Below are positions 1-5,604 of a DNA stretch of 5,604 nt, piece after piece (within the stretch, counting starts at the first letter, position 1; every line of letters starts with the position of its first letter). The position numbers were made by a program, and so were the translations under genes. A model generated the notes under the pieces. It saw only the letters and a program-made list of their open reading frames with translations, was not told where the DNA came from and ran no database searches. Origin of the DNA: Flavobacteriales bacterium (GTDB taxonomy: Bacteria > Bacteroidota > Bacteroidia > NS11-12g > UBA955); the NCBI GenBank assembly GCA_947450405.1, contig CANFVI010000111.1, positions 1 to 5,604 of the forward strand. The letters run 5' to 3'.

Positions 1-612
1 CTTGGATTTGCCGAAAAATATTTAGGAACTAAAAATGTAAGCATTAGTTTTTTTGGAGATGGTGCAGTTCGCCAGGGTGCGTTGCATGAAACCTTCAACA
101 TGGCAATGTTATGGAAATTACCTGCTATATTCATATGCGAAAACAATGAATATGCAATGGGTACGAGTGTTGAAAGAACTACAAACATGTTAGATATCTA
201 CAAAATTGGCTTGGGTTATGATATGCCAAGCAAACAAGTAGATGGAATGAAATGTGAAACTGTTCATGAAGCATTGTATGAAGCTGTTGAATTTGCTAGA
301 AACGGCGGTGGTCCAACTTTCCTAGAAATCAAAACATATAGGTACCGTGGACACAGCATGAGTGACCCTGCGAGTTACAGAACAAAAGAAGAATTGGCCT
401 CTTACAAAGAAAAAGATCCAATTGAAACTACAAAAGCAACTATTTTGGCTAAGAAATATGCTACTGAAGCAGAATTAGACAAAATTGAAGAAGATATTAT
501 TGCTGAAGTGAATGCGAGTGTTGAATTTGCTGAAAATTCACCTTACCCAGACGCTTCTGAGTTGTTTAAAGATGTTTATGTAGAAGATGATTATCCATTT
601 ATTATGGACTAA
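1..612 (+). CDS. pdhA: Pyruvate dehydrogenase E1 component, alpha subunit (5'-truncated by window edge)
   Basis: This is the alpha subunit of the thiamine-diphosphate-dependent E1 enzyme, which decarboxylates pyruvate and passes the acetyl group to lipoyl-E2 in the cytoplasmic pyruvate dehydrogenase complex. The reading frame is open from base 1, so the start lies outside the window; 203 residues are visible. Counting from base 1, the ThDP/Mg-binding motif begins with GDGAVRQG (residues 19-26) and ends at the double Asn of ICENNEYAMGT (45-55). The E1-alpha loop RYRGHSMSDP follows at 114-123. The tail is acidic and ends EDDYPFIMD, and the stop is TAA at 610-612. Family members in this phylum are about 330 residues long, so roughly 130 N-terminal residues are missing (family knowledge). 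Branched-chain 2-oxoacid E1 alpha is the main alternative, but the ThDP region and the short C-terminus fit PdhA better. The E2 gene, often next to pdhA in related bacteria, does not follow here. Confidence 0.95.
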   Translation, partial: LGFAEKYLGTKNVSISFFGDGAVRQGALHETFNMAMLWKLPAIFICENNEYAMGTSVERTTNMLDIYKIGLGYDMPSKQVDGMKCETVHEALYEAVEFARNGGGPTFLEIKTYRYRGHSMSDPASYRTKEELASYKEKDPIETTKATILAKKYATEAELDKIEEDIIAEVNASVEFAENSPYPDASELFKDVYVEDDYPFIMD

Positions 613-658
613 TTCACATTATAAAATAAATTTTATTATATTCGCCCCCTTTAAGAAA
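613..658 (+). promoter_or_regulatory. Candidate Bacteroidota-type promoter upstream of the TPR gene
   Basis: This spacer separates pdhA from the next gene. TATATTCG at 637-644 matches the Bacteroidota -7 consensus TAnnTTTG at all but one fixed position. It is followed by a C run and ATG at 659. The -33 element (consensus TTG) would be TTC at 613-615, 21 bases upstream, which is a weak match. If used, the promoter would give a very short leader of about 10 bases. A perfect AT-only inverted repeat, ATAAAAT/ATTTTAT with a 2-base loop, lies at 621-636 between the two boxes. It is too weak to be an intrinsic terminator, and no GC-rich hairpin is present. Transcription from pdhA could therefore also read through. 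Confidence 0.4.
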
Positions 659-1336
659 ATGAACGTACAAGAATTTTGGCAAGAGACTAGAGCTAAATAC
701 TCTAATTATTATTCTGAGAATACTAAAAAAGTTAATTACATCGCTATTGGTGTATTGGCTATTATTGGTTTATCAACTTATTGGACTTTGGTTTACCAAC
801 CAAGCCAAGAAAAAACCGCATCTGAAAAAATTGCAAAATTGCATTTTTACTTTAAAAACGATTCTATGAATGTGGTTATTAAAGGTGATAAATCTTTGAA
901 AATCACTTCAGCACCTTCTATAGCAGATGATTATTCATCAACTAGAGCCGGTAAAGAGGCTGCGCTTATGGCAGGTATTGCTTATGCAAAAACTGGAAAA
1001 CCAAAAGAGGCTATTGAATACTTAAATAAAACTAGCATTAAAGACAAAATTTTGTCTGCGCAAGTAATGGCAATGAAAGCTGGTTGTATGTCTGACTTAG
1101 GAGATGACGATGATGCTGCTTCAATGTATGAAAAAGCTGCATCCATTGACGATAATGATTTTTCTGCTACTTTCTTAAAGAAAGCAGGAATTCACTATGA
1201 AATGTGTAAAGACTACAAATCGGCTTTAAAATGCTACGATACTATTTTGAAAAAGTATTCAGCAACAGCGGAAGGTTCTGATATTGAAAAATATATCTAC
1301 AAAGTGAAAGCGCTTATGGGTGAATTTAACCCATAA
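659..1336 (+). CDS. Membrane-anchored tetratricopeptide repeat protein (YfgM-like architecture)
   Basis: This 225-residue protein has a short charged cytoplasmic N-terminus (MNVQEFWQETRAKY). One hydrophobic helix follows at about residues 25-46 (VNYIAIGVLAIIGLSTYW), with no signal-peptidase site. The rest is helical and predicted to lie in the periplasm. TPR-like helix pairs are visible at about 97-123 (GKEAALMAGIAYAKTGKPKEAI), 133-162 (ending AASMYEKAASID) and 172-200 (AGIHYEMCKDYKSALKCYD). This layout, an N-in anchor plus C-terminal TPRs, resembles YfgM, a partner of the Sec translocon/PpiD in proteobacteria; that role is only an analogy here. I chose ATG 659 because the frame upstream (from 587) overlaps the end of pdhA and encodes a low-complexity stretch without family character. 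The TPR gene next to ribH is an arrangement I recall from related Bacteroidota. The exact function is unknown. Confidence 0.8.
   Translation: MNVQEFWQETRAKYSNYYSENTKKVNYIAIGVLAIIGLSTYWTLVYQPSQEKTASEKIAKLHFYFKNDSMNVVIKGDKSLKITSAPSIADDYSSTRAGKEAALMAGIAYAKTGKPKEAIEYLNKTSIKDKILSAQVMAMKAGCMSDLGDDDDAASMYEKAASIDDNDFSATFLKKAGIHYEMCKDYKSALKCYDTILKKYSATAEGSDIEKYIYKVKALMGEFNP
1042..1057. repeat. 16-base perfect palindrome inside the TPR gene
   Basis: AGACAAAATTTTGTCT is identical to its own reverse complement over all 16 bases. It lies inside the TPR coding region, where it encodes part of the sequence KDKILS. No second copy was noticed in the window. It may simply be a coincidence of AT-rich coding sequence. 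Confidence 0.5.
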
Positions 1337-1351
1337 TTAGATATTATCAAA

Positions 1352-1831
1352 TTGTCTACCGCGGGTTTCAGCTTTGGCTCTTCTAATATTTCTCTAGATT
1401 CTACTTCTTTAAATATAGGAATAGTGGTTTCTACGTGGAATAATCACATCACAGACATTTTACTTGATGGTGCAGTTCAAGAATTAACTGAATTTGGTTT
1501 GTCAATAAATCAAATTCATATTTCTAAAGTTCCTGGAGCTTTCGAACTTCCTTTAGGTGCTCAATGGCATTTTAACAGCACAAATAATATAGATGCTGTG
1601 ATTTGTTTGGGCTGTGTAATTAAAGGAGATACTCCTCATTTTGATTTTGTTTGCACAGGTGCAATGAATGGCATTATGGATGTTGGATTAAAGTTCAATA
1701 AACCATGTATTTTTGGTGTAGTTACAACCAATACTGAACAACAAGCTTTTGATAGAGCTGGTGGCTCACACGGAAACAAAGGAAACGAAGCCGCTCAAAC
1801 AGCTTTACAATTATTATCAATTTCTAAATAA
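1352..1831 (+). CDS. ribH: 6,7-dimethyl-8-ribityllumazine synthase (riboflavin pathway), TTG start
   Basis: RibH condenses 5-amino-6-ribitylaminouracil with 3,4-dihydroxybutanone 4-phosphate to give 6,7-dimethyl-8-ribityllumazine, the penultimate step of riboflavin synthesis. It is cytoplasmic and usually assembles into pentamers or 60-subunit shells. At 159 residues the length is normal. Visible motifs are the first strand IGIVVSTWN (22-30), PGAFELP (61-67), the catalytic-loop segment GCVIKGDTPHFDFVC (87-101) with the expected general base His96, and FGVVTTNTEQQAFDRAG (121-137) with phosphate-binding Arg135, followed by GNKGNEAA. All key residues are present. The start has to be TTG at 1352: the upstream gene's TAA at 1334-1336 is in the same frame, the codons between contain no ATG or GTG, and the first in-frame ATG lies far inside the conserved core. 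It sits 15 bases after the TPR gene, probably in the same transcript. Confidence 0.95.
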   Translation: MSTAGFSFGSSNISLDSTSLNIGIVVSTWNNHITDILLDGAVQELTEFGLSINQIHISKVPGAFELPLGAQWHFNSTNNIDAVICLGCVIKGDTPHFDFVCTGAMNGIMDVGLKFNKPCIFGVVTTNTEQQAFDRAGGSHGNKGNEAAQTALQLLSISK

Positions 1832-1854
1832 AATACCACATAACTTATTAAACC

Positions 1855-3666
1855 ATGGATCAGTTTTCAGAGAATTACAATGATCAGTTAAGCGAAGCAG
1901 AAAAATTGATTCTTCAAAATGAGGATGACGCTCAGTTAAAAGAAAACTTTGCCACTTTTTCTAAGGAACAAATTGTTTCTCATGCTCAGTCTTTGTTACA
2001 CACTACAAATGTGAAACAAGCCTACGAAACCTTACAGGAACTTCGTAAAGCATTTGAGTACCTTTTAGACCAGGAAAGACCTTTACTCATTAAAGAATGG
2101 GTTGCTTCCGGAAATGATCCTAAAGATTTTATTTCTCCCCAAGACGACCAAAAAGTTAAACTGTTTGAAGTAGTTCAAAAGTTTAAAGAAATGCGCGAAG
2201 TGGAAAGAAAACGTGCCGAAGAAGAAAAGTTAATAAACTTAAATAAAAAACAAGCCATTCTAGATAAGATTGTTGCTTTGGTTGACTCTGAAGAAAATGA
2301 ATCAAGTTTGAATGATTTGCGCGATTTGATGCGCCAATGGAAAGAAATTAGACAAATTCCAAAGGAACATCAAGAAGCCCTTTATTCAAAATACAAATTT
2401 TACTTAGATAAATATTACGATAACTTATCAAAATTTAACGAGTTAAAGGATTTAGACCGCGAAAAAAATCTTGAAATAAAAATTGAACTAATTAAGCGTG
2501 CCGAAGCTTTAAAGGATGAAAAAAACATCCGTAAAGCCATGATCAGTTTGAATAAAATTCACGACGATTGGAAAAATACAGGTCCGGTGCGTAAAGAAAT
2601 TTCTGACGAAATCTGGACGCGTTTCAAAGCAGCTAGTGATTTGGTTATCGACGTACAAAAGGCACATCAATCTGAAGTGGATGCGCAACGTCAACAAAAC
2701 TTAGAAAAGAAAATCCTACTGGTTGAAAAAGCCGAAACTGCAATTACCGCTCTCCCTTCTTCTAATAAAGAATGGAACAAAATGGCTGAAGAAATTGATG
2801 CTATGTTGGAAGATTGGAAGAAAATTGGACCTGTTCCTTCAGAAAGAAATGAAGAGATATGGACCAGATTCCAAGGTGCAAGGAATGCTTTTTATTCAGA
2901 AAGAAAAACCTTCTTCAAGAAAATACAATTTGACAGAAAAGATAATTTAACAAAGAAAATTGCTTTGTGTGAGCAAGCTGAAAAATTACAAGAGGCGAAT
3001 GAATTCATGAAAACCTCTGAACAATTTCAAGCTTTACAAGATCAATGGAAAGTAATTGGTCCTGTTCCTGAAGAACAGAACGAAATTATCTGGAAACGTT
3101 TCCGTGCTTCTTTTGATCATTTTTATGAAAGAAAAAACAAATGGTTTGCTGAACGTAAAACACAAGAATCTGGTGCTGTAACTGCCAAAGAAGCAATTAT
3201 TGCTGAATTGGATAACTTATCGAAAAATCCTGATAATAAAATAAATTTCAATGACTTAAAAGCCATTCAAAACAAATGGAATGATTCTGGATTTGTTTCT
3301 GGAAAGAAATTCCAAAGCTTGAATAAACAATACCAAAGTCTGATGGATGGACTTTACCAAGGTTTGCGCAACAACAGCAATGCTGAGCGTGAAACAATGG
3401 TAAAAGAAAACCTAAATTCAATTTCCGCTTCTCCTGATGCTAAATACAAATTGCAAAGTGAAGAAAAACGTTTGAGAGATTTAATGAAGAAAATCCAAGA
3501 CGAATTGAGCACCATTGAAAATAATAAAGGATTTTTCCAGCATTCAAAAAATGCCGAGGCTATGTTGAAACAGTTCGATGATAAAATTAAAAAATCAAAA
3601 GAACAGTTAGAAAAACTCCAAAAAGAACTTCAATTGGTGATTCAAGCTAAAAAGGCGAATGCTTAA
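1855..3666 (+). CDS. DUF349 repeat protein with C-terminal coiled coil
   Basis: This 603-residue, highly charged, all-helical protein is likely cytoplasmic, with no signal peptide or membrane segment. Five DUF349 units are visible, each marked by a Trp: W162, W239, W321, W398 and W475. Spacing between them is 77, 82, 77 and 77 residues. Units 2-4 carry the full core W-K-x-x-G-P-V followed by I-W-x-R-F (for example WKKIGPVPSERNEEIWTRF at 321-339). Unit 1 (WKEIRQIP) and unit 5 (WNDSGFVS) are degenerate. A Lys/Glu-rich helix occupies about 105-130, and a long coiled coil about 530-600. The N-terminal 100 residues match nothing I recognise. DUF349 has no established biochemical function that I can cite; the shape suggests a scaffold or elongated binding protein (inference). 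ATG 1855 is 23 bases after ribH with no clear ribosome site, as is usual in this phylum. The last eight bases overlap the next gene. Confidence 0.9.
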   Translation: MDQFSENYNDQLSEAEKLILQNEDDAQLKENFATFSKEQIVSHAQSLLHTTNVKQAYETLQELRKAFEYLLDQERPLLIKEWVASGNDPKDFISPQDDQKVKLFEVVQKFKEMREVERKRAEEEKLINLNKKQAILDKIVALVDSEENESSLNDLRDLMRQWKEIRQIPKEHQEALYSKYKFYLDKYYDNLSKFNELKDLDREKNLEIKIELIKRAEALKDEKNIRKAMISLNKIHDDWKNTGPVRKEISDEIWTRFKAASDLVIDVQKAHQSEVDAQRQQNLEKKILLVEKAETAITALPSSNKEWNKMAEEIDAMLEDWKKIGPVPSERNEEIWTRFQGARNAFYSERKTFFKKIQFDRKDNLTKKIALCEQAEKLQEANEFMKTSEQFQALQDQWKVIGPVPEEQNEIIWKRFRASFDHFYERKNKWFAERKTQESGAVTAKEAIIAELDNLSKNPDNKINFNDLKAIQNKWNDSGFVSGKKFQSLNKQYQSLMDGLYQGLRNNSNAERETMVKENLNSISASPDAKYKLQSEEKRLRDLMKKIQDELSTIENNKGFFQHSKNAEAMLKQFDDKIKKSKEQLEKLQKELQLVIQAKKANA

Positions 3667-4408
3667 TGCGTTTTTAGAAATCTCTGATTACATTTCATAT
3701 TATTTAGCCGGAACATCGCGTCACGGCTTGCACTCTCCTTTTGTTTATACTTTTGCCGACGAAGTGCTTTATCAATCATCGTCAATGAATTTTGAAATGA
3801 TAGAGCACCAACGTATGTTGATGCTTCAAAGCAAAAGCAAATTGAATCATACTACCCTATCTAAATTTACCAGCAAGTTTACTTTAGATGCAAAATATGG
3901 ACAACTCCTTCAACGGATTGTTGATTTTTATAAACTACAACATATAATTGAATTGGGTGCGAACAATGGCATTGAATCGAATTATTTATTATCGAATTCT
4001 ATCATTCAAGAATCCCCAATTTTATCATATAATTTTCAAACGAATTCAAATAAACTAGATAAAATCAAAGTCCATACAAATGCGGAATTTGCCAATTATT
4101 ATCAGTCAAATTTGTTTGATAATTATTACAATACAGAATTGGATAGTCAAACTTTTTTTGACCTTTGTCTCATTCATGGTCAATCAGATGCAGATGATTT
4201 CTGGAAGTTTTACGACAGTTACAAATCGAGGTTACATACACATTCTATGGTAATATTTACCAATATCAGACATACAAACGACCATTTTATCAACTGGCAA
4301 CAAATCACCAATTTACCAGAGGTTACAGCGTGTATCGAATTGTTTAAAATGGGAATTATATTTTTTCGTACCGAACAAATCAAACAAAAGTTTATATTGC
4401 GTTATTAA
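3659..4408 (+). CDS. Methyltransferase-fold protein (class I SAM-dependent family), probably catalytically degenerate
   Basis: This 249-residue protein resembles the Bacteroidota class I O-methyltransferase-like family that starts with an 'HG-HSPFV' signature; here it is RHGLHSPFVY at 21-30. The glycine loop of SAM motif I is recognisable as IIELGANNGIE (96-106). The C-terminal strand FKMGIIFFRTEQ (229-240) and the ending FILRY also fit. Other expected sites are changed. The acidic residue after the second strand is replaced (ILSYNF, 121-126). The usual I-D-G-x-H metal/catalytic motif reads LIHGQS (171-176), and the usual F-D-D-I-H-W reads FTNIRH (200-205). These comparisons come from memory of the family, not an alignment. 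ATG 3659 overlaps the DUF349 stop by 8 bases, and it places the signature near the N-terminus as expected. Translational coupling to the DUF349 gene is likely. It could be a pseudoenzyme or bind another ligand; its substrate is unknown. Confidence 0.72.
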   Translation: MLNAFLEISDYISYYLAGTSRHGLHSPFVYTFADEVLYQSSSMNFEMIEHQRMLMLQSKSKLNHTTLSKFTSKFTLDAKYGQLLQRIVDFYKLQHIIELGANNGIESNYLLSNSIIQESPILSYNFQTNSNKLDKIKVHTNAEFANYYQSNLFDNYYNTELDSQTFFDLCLIHGQSDADDFWKFYDSYKSRLHTHSMVIFTNIRHTNDHFINWQQITNLPEVTACIELFKMGIIFFRTEQIKQKFILRY

Positions 4409-4804
4409 ATGACACATTCACATCAAATTAGGGTACGTTATGCAGAATGCGACAGAATGGGATTTGTTCATCATTCCATTTATGCATTGTATTTCGAAGA
4501 AGCGAGAACTGAAATTTTGAGAAACCGCGGTATCTCCTATAAAGATTTGGAAGACGATGGAATCCTTATGCCCGTGAGAAGCATGCAATTTACGTTTATG
4601 AAAGCAGGCAAATACGACGATTTGCTTACAATTGAAGTGAATTTAGCTGCACCTCCTGAAGTAAGATGTAAGTTTGAATATAAAACATTCAACCAAAATG
4701 GTGAATTGTTGAATACAGGTGAAACTGAATTGTTTTTCGTGCGAAAATCAGACTTGCGCCCAATTAAATTACCTGAGCAATACAAAACTTTTTTAACAAT
4801 TTGA
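4409..4804 (+). CDS. Acyl-CoA thioesterase, YbgC/FadM-type hotdog fold
   Basis: This 131-residue single hotdog-domain (4HBT) enzyme is predicted to hydrolyse acyl-CoA thioesters in the cytoplasm. The family signature is clear near the N-terminus: RVRYAECDRMGFVHHSIY (8-25), then YFEEARTEILRNRGISY (28-44). Asp15 is the expected catalytic acid and His22 lies seven residues later, the same spacing as Asp18/His25 of E. coli YbgC. The length of 131 residues is typical. The ATG at 4409 directly follows the TAA (4406-4408) of the preceding gene with no spacer, so reinitiation by the same ribosomes is likely. The natural substrate cannot be read from the sequence; short-chain or aromatic acyl-CoAs are both known in the family. 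The Tol-Pal genes that accompany ybgC in proteobacteria are absent here, so I do not assign that symbol. Confidence 0.9.
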   Translation: MTHSHQIRVRYAECDRMGFVHHSIYALYFEEARTEILRNRGISYKDLEDDGILMPVRSMQFTFMKAGKYDDLLTIEVNLAAPPEVRCKFEYKTFNQNGELLNTGETELFFVRKSDLRPIKLPEQYKTFLTI

Positions 4805-4807
4805 TTT

Positions 4808-5604
4808 ATGGCCTATTTTTATAAATCTAAGGATAATAAAATAAACCATAATAACAAACCTTTAAAAGAGGTAAGTGATTCACCTGCAGAGATTCAAGAA
4901 GAAAAGCCCTTGCATCCCATTTTACAGTACTTCAAAAGAACAACCTTAAAGGGACTAAATGGACATTCTATTTACGATGTAGGGAAATATTTCTTTCGCT
5001 CTATGTTCTTAGAAAACTTGAACATTAGGGCTACCAGTTTAAGTTTCAATTTCTTTACGGCACTATTTCCCGCGCTCATCTTTTTGCTTACACTCATTGC
5101 TTATTTGCCTATTAAAGGAATAAAAACCCAGTTTATTCAGCAATTGGCATTAATACTTCCGAAAAAAACCTACGAAGAAATATCAAGTACCATCCTAGAA
5201 ATTCTTCACAAGCAAAACTCAAGTTTATTGTCTTTTGGATTTATTCTGACCGTTTATTTTGCGTCGAACTCATTTCATTTGATGATCAATACCTTTAACA
5301 GACGCGTAGCCATCCCTCAAAAGAAAAGTTGGTTGCATATTCGAGGAAAAGCTGTTTTCTTGACATTTTGGATGAGTATATTAATTATCTTATTCTTACT
5401 TTTAATCACTTGGAGTTTTCAAATAGAATCCTATATGGAAGCACACAAATGGCCATTATTTTCTCTTTATGCCGTAATTCTTACCATTTTTGAGTATATC
5501 CTAATTTGTGCCCTGTTCTTGTTTGCAATTTCAAGTATCTACTTTTTTGCTCCTTCGAATCACCAACGTTGGAGATTTTTCTCTGTAGGTGCCGTCTTCA
5601 CCAC
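4808..5604 (+). CDS. YihY/virulence factor BrkB family inner-membrane protein (3'-truncated by window edge)
   Basis: The frame opens at ATG 4808, three bases after the thioesterase stop, and runs without a stop to the window edge; 265 full codons are visible. The first ~40 residues are polar and probably cytoplasmic. The family core then begins with GLNGHSIYDVGKYF (49-62) and NIRATSLSFNFFTALFPALI (72-91). Hydrophobic segments lie at about 78-100, 138-160, 182-202 and 216-247. Further family features are the conserved SNSFHLMINTFNRR (153-166) and the YFFAPSNHQRWRFFSVGAV stretch (245-263), which in relatives is followed by the last membrane helices. Relatives are about 300 residues or slightly longer, so only the C-terminus is missing. 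The family is a multi-pass membrane protein of unsettled function; older labels such as 'ribonuclease BN' are known to be wrong for it. The tight spacing suggests it belongs to the same transcript as the preceding genes. Confidence 0.92.
   Translation, partial: MAYFYKSKDNKINHNNKPLKEVSDSPAEIQEEKPLHPILQYFKRTTLKGLNGHSIYDVGKYFFRSMFLENLNIRATSLSFNFFTALFPALIFLLTLIAYLPIKGIKTQFIQQLALILPKKTYEEISSTILEILHKQNSSLLSFGFILTVYFASNSFHLMINTFNRRVAIPQKKSWLHIRGKAVFLTFWMSILIILFLLLITWSFQIESYMEAHKWPLFSLYAVILTIFEYILICALFLFAISSIYFFAPSNHQRWRFFSVGAVFT

Noticed and set aside
621..636. AT-only inverted repeat after pdhA as an intrinsic terminator
   Set aside because: The stem has no G-C pairs, the loop is only two bases and no clean U-tract follows, so a functional terminator is not supported.
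587..658. Upstream extension of the TPR gene to an ATG at 587
   Set aside because: It would overlap the end of pdhA by 26 bases, run across the promoter candidate, and add 24 residues before a normal N-terminus; ATG 659 is a better start.
1832..1854. Spacer between ribH and the DUF349 gene as a site for a terminator or flavin (FMN) riboswitch
   Set aside because: Only 23 bases with no hairpin; far too short for a riboswitch, and the region before ribH is also only 15 bases.
2509..2697. 62-codon open frame on the - strand inside the DUF349 gene
   Set aside because: It is wholly contained in a well-supported coding region on the other strand, its product has no recognisable features, and it looks like a shadow frame.
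2723..2950. 75-codon + strand open frame in another phase of the DUF349 gene
   Set aside because: It lies over DUF349 repeat 3, whose motifs are clear in the main frame; the alternative product is Lys/Leu-rich with no family character.
4537..4785. 82-codon open frame on the - strand opposite the thioesterase gene
   Set aside because: It is antisense to a conserved hotdog enzyme with intact catalytic residues, and its product is not recognisable.

Overview
The window looks like ordinary chromosome from a member of the Bacteroidota, most likely a flavobacterium-like lineage. It is AT-rich, and its genes lack clear Shine-Dalgarno sequences. It also carries protein families typical of that phylum: a multi-repeat DUF349 protein, a methyltransferase-fold protein with the N-terminal 'HG-HSPFV' signature, and a membrane-anchored TPR protein next to ribH. 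All six genes read on the + strand, and I see no convincing gene on the - strand. Gene order and families support the phylum; the order or genus cannot be fixed from this window.

Layout: (1) positions 1-612 hold the 3' two-thirds of pdhA (pyruvate dehydrogenase E1 alpha). (2) A short AT-rich spacer carries a weak Bacteroidota-type promoter candidate. (3) Positions 659-1336 encode a single-pass membrane-anchored TPR protein. (4) Positions 1352-1831 encode ribH (lumazine synthase, riboflavin synthesis), which must start at TTG. (5) Positions 1855-3666 encode a 603-residue protein with five DUF349 repeats and a C-terminal coiled coil. (6) Positions 3659-4408 encode a methyltransferase-fold protein that overlaps the DUF349 gene by 8 bases and seems to have lost its catalytic residues. 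(7) Positions 4409-4804 encode a YbgC/FadM-type hotdog thioesterase with no spacer before it. (8) Positions 4808-5604 hold the start of a YihY/BrkB-family membrane protein, cut by the window edge.

From 659 to the end, the gaps are 15, 23, -8, 0 and 3 bases with no terminator-like hairpin, so the five genes probably form one transcription unit. The last four (DUF349, degenerate methyltransferase, thioesterase, BrkB) are packed tightly enough for translational coupling. The known functions (central carbon, flavin, acyl-CoA, membrane) do not form an obvious single pathway.

I found no mobile element, CRISPR array, RNA gene or defence system. The observations most worth following are the apparent pseudo-methyltransferase coupled to the DUF349 protein, the regular five-fold DUF349 array, and the forced TTG start of ribH. 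There is no gene-free stretch longer than 300 bases.
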